Shown here: in pieces, positions 41,976-46,890 of the stretch | Layout: each line of letters starts with the position of its first letter | How positions within the stretch are numbered: the stretch's first letter is position 1 | Origin: Gammaproteobacteria bacterium | Lineage (GTDB): Bacteria > Pseudomonadota > Gammaproteobacteria > Enterobacterales > Kangiellaceae | Assembly: GCA_013373375.1 (NCBI GenBank) | Contig: JABXHY010000059.1 | Location: forward strand, 1-46,890 | Direction of reading: 5' to 3' | DNA: 46,890 nt | Made by a program: the position numbers and the translations under genes | The notes under the pieces: model-generated | Told to the model about the DNA's origin: nothing | Seen by the model: the letters and a program-made list of their open reading frames with translations, nothing else | The model's database searches: none

Positions 41976-42530
41976 TTAAGAGCGCACTAAGGTTAAAAAC
42001 TCGGTGCGTGTTGCGGTTGATTTTCGAAACTGTCCGAGCATCACGCTGGTGCTCATCACAGAGTTTTGTTTTTCAACACCACGCATCATCATGCACATGT
42101 GTTGCGCTTCAATAATAACAGCAACACCCGCAGCACCAGTCACATTGTGAACAGCGTCGGCAATTTGCTTAGTTAGATTTTCTTGAATCTGTAATCGTCG
42201 AGCAAACATATCAACGATTCTGGCGATTTTAGAGAGTCCAATAACCTTGCCTGTTGGAATATAGGCAACATGGCACTTGCCAATAAAGGGAAGTAGGTGA
42301 TGTTCGCAAAGAGAGTAAAGTTCAATATCTTTCACAATGACCATTTCGTCATTGTCGCTTTCGAAAATCGCATTGTTGACCACAGTCGACAAATCGTCAT
42401 CGTATCCTTTGGTGAGAAACTCCATCGCTTTTGCTGCTCGCTTGGGCGTGTCTTTCAAACCATCTCGCTCAGGGTTTTCTCCGAGTTCAAGCAGTACCTG
42501 TCGATAGTGTTCAATCAATTTTTCATTCAT
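41976..42530 (-). CDS. folE: GTP cyclohydrolase I
   Basis: Encodes 184 residues. It converts GTP to dihydroneopterin triphosphate, first step of folate (and queuosine precursor) synthesis. [18 protein letters not shown] holds the zinc-binding Cys-His, [20 protein letters not shown] the core helix, and HMCMMMRGV the second zinc Cys. The C-terminus FLTLVRS is typical. Divergent from pdxB with a 70-bp shared promoter region. Confidence 0.95.
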   Translation of the reverse strand: MNEKLIEHYRQVLLELGENPERDGLKDTPKRAAKAMEFLTKGYDDDLSTVVNNAIFESDNDEMVIVKDIELYSLCEHHLLPFIGKCHVAYIPTGKVIGLSKIARIVDMFARRLQIQENLTKQIADAVHNVTGAAGVAVIIEAQHMCMMMRGVEKQNSVMSTSVMLGQFRKSTATRTEFLTLVRS

Positions 42531-42600
42531 AATGATAATCGCAAGCTGTAGTGTGTTAGTTTATTTTACGACGTTATTAATAATTATAACACGGACTTTT

Positions 42601-43683
42601 ATGTTTAAGATCCTTGCCGATAAAGCAATTCCGTTTACTGAGTTTTATTTTTCCTCAATTGCGGAAGTAACGCGAGTAGCTGCTTCTGAAATAACTAACC
42701 AAAGATGTGAATCTTTCGATGGACTGCTGATACGCTCAGTGACCCAGGTAGATGAGTCTCTATTGAGCAATACCGCGATAAAATGGGTAGGCACAGCAAC
42801 TATAGGCATCGAACATCTCGATTTGAACTGGTTGAAGTCGAACTTTATTCAATGGCACTCTGCGCCGGGTTGCAATGCCCTTGCAGTTGTTCAATATGTT
42901 TTAAGTGCTCTTGCCGTTTGGAGCGAGCAATCAGCGAAACCTTTTGAGAGTATTACTGCGGGTATTGTTGGTCTCGGTGAGGTCGGATCTCGATTAAAAC
43001 GCGCTCTCGACTATTTATCTGTGAACACTCGTTATTGCGATCCATTTGTGAATAGCGGGGATGGATCAATTGCTTTAACTCAACTGCTGGACGAGTGTGA
43101 TGTTGTTACATTGCATGTACCCTTGACGAAAAATGGTTCGGCACCGACTTATTACTTGATGGACGAACGTGCTTTTGAGCATTTAGCTTCAGATAAATTG
43201 CTTATCAACGCAGCACGCGGAGATGTTATTCAAGGCAAGGCTCTTACTTCATGGTTGGAAAAAGGAGGACAAGCAATTTTAGATGTGTGGCCTAATGAGC
43301 CTAATATATCAAATCAATTATTAAACAAAGTGTTGGTTGGCACGCCTCATATTGCTGGTTATTCCATTGAAGGTAAACTTAATGCGACAACTCAACTTTT
43401 TCATAGGCTCACTGAGTTTCTAAATATTGAAAATAATGGTTTCGAATCTTCTCCACTGAGTGAAAGTGAGTGGATAGAGTCAGATAGCAAATCTTTAACG
43501 GACCTTTTACTCGCCAGTTACAATATTTTAGATGATCACAAGCAGTTAATAGTATCTGATATTAATGCAGAGCGATTTTCGAGTCTAAGAAACAACTACA
43601 TGTTTCGGCATGATTACTCAGGTCAAAAAACAAAGAACGATCATTGGGCCGCTGATCTGCAGTATTTATCTTCTTTGAAGTAA
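42601..43683 (+). CDS. pdxB: Erythronate-4-phosphate dehydrogenase
   Basis: Encodes 360 residues from ATG 42601 (MFKILADKAIPFTEFYFSS), which fits the family start; the open frame extends further 5' without a ribosome site. AGIVGLGEVGSRLKRAL binds NAD, LINAARGDVIQG and the catalytic-His block GTPHIAGYSIEGK follow, and VGTATIGIEHLD is conserved. It oxidises 4-phosphoerythronate in pyridoxal phosphate synthesis. The C-terminal dimerisation domain is short but present. Confidence 0.93.
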   Translation: MFKILADKAIPFTEFYFSSIAEVTRVAASEITNQRCESFDGLLIRSVTQVDESLLSNTAIKWVGTATIGIEHLDLNWLKSNFIQWHSAPGCNALAVVQYVLSALAVWSEQSAKPFESITAGIVGLGEVGSRLKRALDYLSVNTRYCDPFVNSGDGSIALTQLLDECDVVTLHVPLTKNGSAPTYYLMDERAFEHLASDKLLINAARGDVIQGKALTSWLEKGGQAILDVWPNEPNISNQLLNKVLVGTPHIAGYSIEGKLNATTQLFHRLTEFLNIENNGFESSPLSESEWIESDSKSLTDLLLASYNILDDHKQLIVSDINAERFSSLRNNYMFRHDYSGQKTKNDHWAADLQYLSSLK

Positions 43684-43752
43684 CAAATACTTTTACTTTG
43701 AAACAATAAAAAGCTCAAATTCTGTTAGTTATTTATCGATGTAAATTACGAC

Positions 43753-44886
43753 TTATAAGCTAAAGGGTTTTGCATAGCAGGCATTTCGGCCATTACTTTT
43801 CACATGATATACGGCATCGTCGGCGTTACGAATCAAGGCGTCGGTAACGTCTTCCTTTTCACCAGTATGATGTTGAGGATTCCAAGTTGTAATGCCCACC
43901 GAGCAGGTGACTTTGAACAATTGGCCTTTGTCTCCGATAAACGATTGACTGGCGACCATATGGCGAATTCTTTCAGCAATATTTTTTGCAACCTGGCTAT
44001 CGCAGTTAGGCAAAACCGCGGCGAACTCCTCTCCGCCAAAGCGAGCCAAAATATCGGTAGTGCGCATATTGGGAATAATGACTTTTGCAACTTGCTCAAG
44101 AGCTTTGTCTCCAACTGCATGACCGTAATTATCATTAATCGATTTAAAGTGATCGATATCGATAAACAAACAAGACAGAGGTGTTTCGTCTCGTTCGGCT
44201 CGCGCAACTTCTTTTGGTAAAGATTGATACAAGCATCTTCGATTTTTAGTTTTTGTGAGAGGGTCGGTGAGTGTTAGATGTTTTAAGCCATCGGCATTAA
44301 TTGTGTTTTCAATACACACGGATACAACTTGCGCGAAGTGTTCGTAGAAGTCGGTGGACATTTCAGATGTGAAGCGATTGATATTATAACTTCCTAAGTG
44401 ATAGCTGCCGATTACCACGCCATTACGTAGCAGAGGTAAAATTAAAAATGACTTAATTGGATGTCTAGGATGAAACAGCTGCTTCGCTAAAAATAAGTTT
44501 TTATGACGTATTTGTGGATGATAATTGCCATCGTAAATAAGCTCAAGTTCACTCGTCTCATCAATAAACTTTACACCTTCTAATACCGACTCAGGGTAAA
44601 CTTCTCGGAGTAAACTTTGAGTCATATGGTATGGATCAAATAGGAATAAGCTTGCACTCTCGATATCTAACTTTTCTTTAAACTCAAGAGTAAGCTTGTC
44701 AAGCAACAGGGGCAAAGAGGAAGTGTGCAGCAAATCGAATTCTAAACTTTGGAATTTACGGTAAGTCTGCTGATTATGCTCGGCTTCACTTACCAAAGAC
44801 TTTAAAATTGATTTTAGTCGCAGGTTCTCTTGTTCAAGAAAACTGTCTCTATCATTATCTTGTTGCTGTATTATAGCCATCGACAT
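43753..44886 (-). CDS. GAF-domain diguanylate cyclase
   Basis: Encodes 377 residues. A short coiled N-terminus (about 15-45), then a DUF484/GAF-like sensory part (about 50-200), then a GGDEF domain with GGEEF at 284-288 and the inhibitory RTTD site at 275-278, five residues upstream. Active-site FIDIDHFKSINDNYGH is intact, so the enzyme should make c-di-GMP. No membrane segment, so a cytoplasmic signal is sensed. It lies 25 kb from no visible partner; the degenerate HD-GYP protein in this window could be on the same network (inference). Confidence 0.92.
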   Translation of the reverse strand: MSMAIIQQQDNDRDSFLEQENLRLKSILKSLVSEAEHNQQTYRKFQSLEFDLLHTSSLPLLLDKLTLEFKEKLDIESASLFLFDPYHMTQSLLREVYPESVLEGVKFIDETSELELIYDGNYHPQIRHKNLFLAKQLFHPRHPIKSFLILPLLRNGVVIGSYHLGSYNINRFTSEMSTDFYEHFAQVVSVCIENTINADGLKHLTLTDPLTKTKNRRCLYQSLPKEVARAERDETPLSCLFIDIDHFKSINDNYGHAVGDKALEQVAKVIIPNMRTTDILARFGGEEFAAVLPNCDSQVAKNIAERIRHMVASQSFIGDKGQLFKVTCSVGITTWNPQHHTGEKEDVTDALIRNADDAVYHVKSNGRNACYAKPFSL

Positions 44887-45069
44887 CTCGAAACTGATAT
44901 TTAAAACACATTAAAAACAGAACATATTGCTTCATGTCAGTCTAGACTTTCTAGTACGATAGACCTAACAAGGTTGGATAAAAAACCAACAATTTCGAAG
45001 TTTTTTGCCAAATAGTTCATCATTTTAGTGGCTGTGGTACTATAATTAGGTGTGTATGGAGCGAAATGA

Positions 45070-45282
45070 ATGAGTGAAGTTTCTGAAAAAGACGAAGTGC
45101 AGTGGACCGATGTCGCCGTGGATCGGCGTGCGGGCGACCGCCGTTCGGGCATCGATCGACGTCAACTCAAAGGGCGTTCAATAACTGTTCCAGATATGCG
45201 CTCTGGATTCGATCGTCGTGCTAACGATGAGCGCCGCAAAACCGTTCGGTTAACCATTACCGGGCGTCCTATCGATATCTAA
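45070..45282 (+). CDS. Small Arg/Asp-rich hypothetical protein with DRR repeats
   Basis: Encodes 70 residues. DRRAGDRRSGIDRRQ and FDRRANDERRK repeat the DRR-x-x-x-DRR pattern; there is no signal or membrane segment. Similar DRRSGxDRR stretches occur at the ends of many gammaproteobacterial signalling proteins, usually of unknown role. GGAG at 45058-45061 is eight bases before ATG 45070, which supports translation. It is divergent from the diguanylate cyclase gene, so a regulatory relation is possible but not shown. Confidence 0.6.
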   Translation: MSEVSEKDEVQWTDVAVDRRAGDRRSGIDRRQLKGRSITVPDMRSGFDRRANDERRKTVRLTITGRPIDI

Positions 45283-45358
45283 ACCAAATTGATATTGAAA
45301 TAAAAGAGTCTTATCACTCAAAAGCTAATCTCAGGAGCAACTTCAATTATCTAGGGTT

Positions 45359-46246
45359 TTACATCGCTTGTTGAAGCAATCGTAAAAATTCCTGTCCAGC
45401 TACCGACAGCGGCCGTTTTTGATGGTGTATCAATCCAAGGGAGCGGTCCAAGTTAAAATCGATGTCTAATTTGTGTAAGTTGCGGTTACTCATTATGTCT
45501 GGCAGAACCGACCAACCCAAATTGCACTCTACCAGCACTTTAATTGTTTCAAGGTAGTCGCCCGTTTTAACCTTTGCGAGGTCGATTCCCTGTTGCAGAA
45601 AATACTCGTGGATTTTAAGCCGGGTAAATGTATTTTTATTCGGCAGTACAACCGGATAACTCGCCAATTCTTCTAGGGACAGCAGTCGATGGCGAGCTAG
45701 GTCACTGTCTTTCGCACAGAATAATGACAGTGTATCCTGCCAAATTTCATAGGTTCTAATGCTGGGGTGTGGCTTTTCAGGTAGCGTTAGCACCGCAATC
45801 TCTATGTTACCGTCTATTATTCCCTGGTAAGCGTCTTCCGAGTCCATAAATTGGATATTCAAATCTATTTCCGGGAATAATTTTTGTAATTCGCGCCAAA
45901 TCGCAGGCAAGCGATACATTCCAATATGGTGGCCTGTTGCAATCTGAAGAGGCCCTTTGGCAGCGCCTTTTAGGTTCATTATGGTTTGTTGAGTAAACTG
46001 AATCGACTGCAAAATCTGTTTTGCTTGCTGTAACAATAAGGCTCCAGCATTTGTAAGTTGAATGTTATGGCCAACGCGATCGAAAAGAGGCGAGTCGAGA
46101 GCTTGCTCTAAACGGGCCACTCGTTTGCTTATCGCTGGTTGCGTCATATGCAAGCTTTCTGCTGCAGCGCTAAACGAGCGGCACTCTGCAACGGTGATGA
46201 ACGTTTTTAGTGACACTGGATCCATCGATGATAAATGTTCAGCCAT
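45359..46246 (-). CDS. LysR-family transcriptional regulator
   Basis: Encodes 295 residues from ATG 46246 (MAEHLSSMDPVSLKTFITVAE), preferred over an upstream TTG at 46276 because GGA lies about nine bases before it. The helix-turn-helix is in FSAAAESLHMTQPAISKRVARLEQAL, and residues about 100-290 form the ligand-binding domain. It is divergent from leuC, so it probably controls the leucine operon, with 2-isopropylmalate or a related compound as possible inducer (inference from context). Confidence 0.9.
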   Translation of the reverse strand: MAEHLSSMDPVSLKTFITVAECRSFSAAAESLHMTQPAISKRVARLEQALDSPLFDRVGHNIQLTNAGALLLQQAKQILQSIQFTQQTIMNLKGAAKGPLQIATGHHIGMYRLPAIWRELQKLFPEIDLNIQFMDSEDAYQGIIDGNIEIAVLTLPEKPHPSIRTYEIWQDTLSLFCAKDSDLARHRLLSLEELASYPVVLPNKNTFTRLKIHEYFLQQGIDLAKVKTGDYLETIKVLVECNLGWSVLPDIMSNRNLHKLDIDFNLDRSLGLIHHQKRPLSVAGQEFLRLLQQAM

Positions 46247-46295
46247 ATTGTTAATTCCAATGGCAATAAAAGCCAATTAAATCAGAGGTGTTAGC

Positions 46296-46307
46296 TTACG
46301 AACGTAA
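46296..46307. promoter_or_regulatory. Candidate LysR operator between regulator and leuC
   Basis: TTACG-AA-CGTAA is a perfect interrupted palindrome, and T46296 with A46308 fits the T-N11-A LysR half-site rule. It lies 49 bp upstream of the regulator start and about 115 bp upstream of leuC. Confidence 0.5.
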
Positions 46308-46423
46308 ACGTTGGATAAAGTCTAAGTATAACATTAGGGAATGATATATATGAAAATAATGAATTTGAATTATGATTTCGTAAATATTAAGTTGAAGCTA
46401 TTCACCCATCATCAGGAGTTGTT

Positions 46424-46890
46424 ATGGCTTCACCGAAAACGCTTTACGATAAATTGTGGTCGCAGCACGAAATAGAAACCTTTGCTGATGGTACTTCTCT
46501 TATTTACATCGATCGTCAACTGTTGCACGAAGTGACGTCGCCTCAGGCGTTTGAAGGATTAAGGCTTAATAATCGGAAACCGGCACGACCCAGAGCCTGT
46601 TTGGCGGTGCCCGATCATAATGTGCCGACAACTGACCGAACTAAAGGCATTGAAGATCCAGAAAGTCGATTACAGGTCGATACGCTCGGATCGAATTGTC
46701 ATTCTTTTGATATTCCGATTTTTGATATGAGCGATCCCAGACAAGGCATTGTTCATGTGATTGGGCCAGAGCAAGGCACCACATTACCTGGCATGAGCAT
46801 TGTGTGTGGCGACAGTCATACAGCTACACATGGGGCTTTTGGAGCGCTGGCGTTTGGCATAGGAACGTCAGAAGTTGAGCATGTATTGGC
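46424..46890 (+). CDS. leuC: 3-isopropylmalate dehydratase large subunit (partial, runs off the window)
   Basis: At least 155 residues are visible from ATG 46424, with AGGAG (46414-46418) five bases upstream. [20 protein letters not shown], the [17 protein letters not shown] block and [20 protein letters not shown] are LeuC hallmarks; Cys in VCGDS is one of the residues near the 4Fe-4S cluster region. It isomerises 2- to 3-isopropylmalate with LeuD in leucine synthesis. leuD, leuB or leuA would be expected next. Confidence 0.95.
   Translation, partial: MASPKTLYDKLWSQHEIETFADGTSLIYIDRQLLHEVTSPQAFEGLRLNNRKPARPRACLAVPDHNVPTTDRTKGIEDPESRLQVDTLGSNCHSFDIPIFDMSDPRQGIVHVIGPEQGTTLPGMSIVCGDSHTATHGAFGALAFGIGTSEVEHVL

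Noticed and set aside
46350-46472. Leader peptide for leucine attenuation
   Set aside because: An ATG frame exists but has no run of leucine codons and runs into leuC; no attenuator hairpin is seen.

Overview
The window looks like chromosomal DNA of a moderately AT-rich, probably marine gammaproteobacterium. This rests on gene content (cmoA/cmoB, mnmC, pdxB, a CheY of the gammaproteobacterial motility type, a leuC start with a divergent LysR regulator, AbgT transporter, DUF2878/DUF3833/chalcone-isomerase-like proteins, a Gac/Rsm-type sRNA). A Kangiella/Oceanospirillales- or Alteromonadales-like host is my inference, not something the sequence proves.

Region 1 (1-9.4 kb) is accessory. The first 1.4 kb carries three small genes of unknown function whose boundaries resemble integron gene cassettes: a clean attC end GTTATGC at 22-28 and its mate GCATAAC overlapping the first stop codon, then progressively degenerate sites. 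A minus-strand pair follows, encoding a secreted protein with a phage-tail-collar-like C-terminus and a secreted M35 (aspzincin)-like metallopeptidase, joined by a one-base stop/start overlap. After a 755-bp gap come about ten small plus-strand genes (4996-9363), mostly membrane or secreted proteins of unknown function, one apparently frameshifted.

Region 2 (9.4-23 kb) holds a PhyH-type dioxygenase, a DUF885 lipoprotein and a long, tightly packed operon: DUF523/DUF1722 protein, photolyase, SnoaL-like protein, SDR, FAD oxidoreductase, DUF1365, cyclopropane fatty acid synthase, DUF2878, chalcone-isomerase-like protein and DUF3833 lipoprotein. It is followed by an exact-period 20-bp degenerate repeat array and an AbgT-type transporter.

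Region 3 (23-30 kb) holds purC, an ECF sigma factor with its ChrR-type zinc anti-sigma factor, a four-repeat DUF4397 lipoprotein, a divergent TrmB-like methyltransferase, and an HD-GYP protein that has lost its metal-binding HD and HH residues. RpoE-ChrR in Rhodobacter controls photolyase and cyclopropane synthase genes, so the sigma/anti-sigma pair and the photolyase operon probably form one photo-oxidative-stress regulon.

Region 4 (29-46.9 kb) is mostly core metabolism and RNA modification: sulfurtransferase, RluA-family synthase, cmoA-cmoB, cheY, peptidase E, a reverse-transsulfuration pair, a two-gene membrane/spermidine-synthase-like unit, tRNA-queuosine mannosyltransferase, mnmC, folE, pdxB, a GAF-GGDEF diguanylate cyclase, a small Arg-rich protein, a LysR regulator and the start of leuC. 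The 556-bp gap between the mannosyltransferase and mnmC contains what I consider the best hidden feature: a CsrB/RsmZ-like small RNA of about 195 nt with 14 GGA motifs, a -10 box, an intrinsic terminator and a near-perfect GacA/UvrY box about 190 bp upstream of the predicted start.
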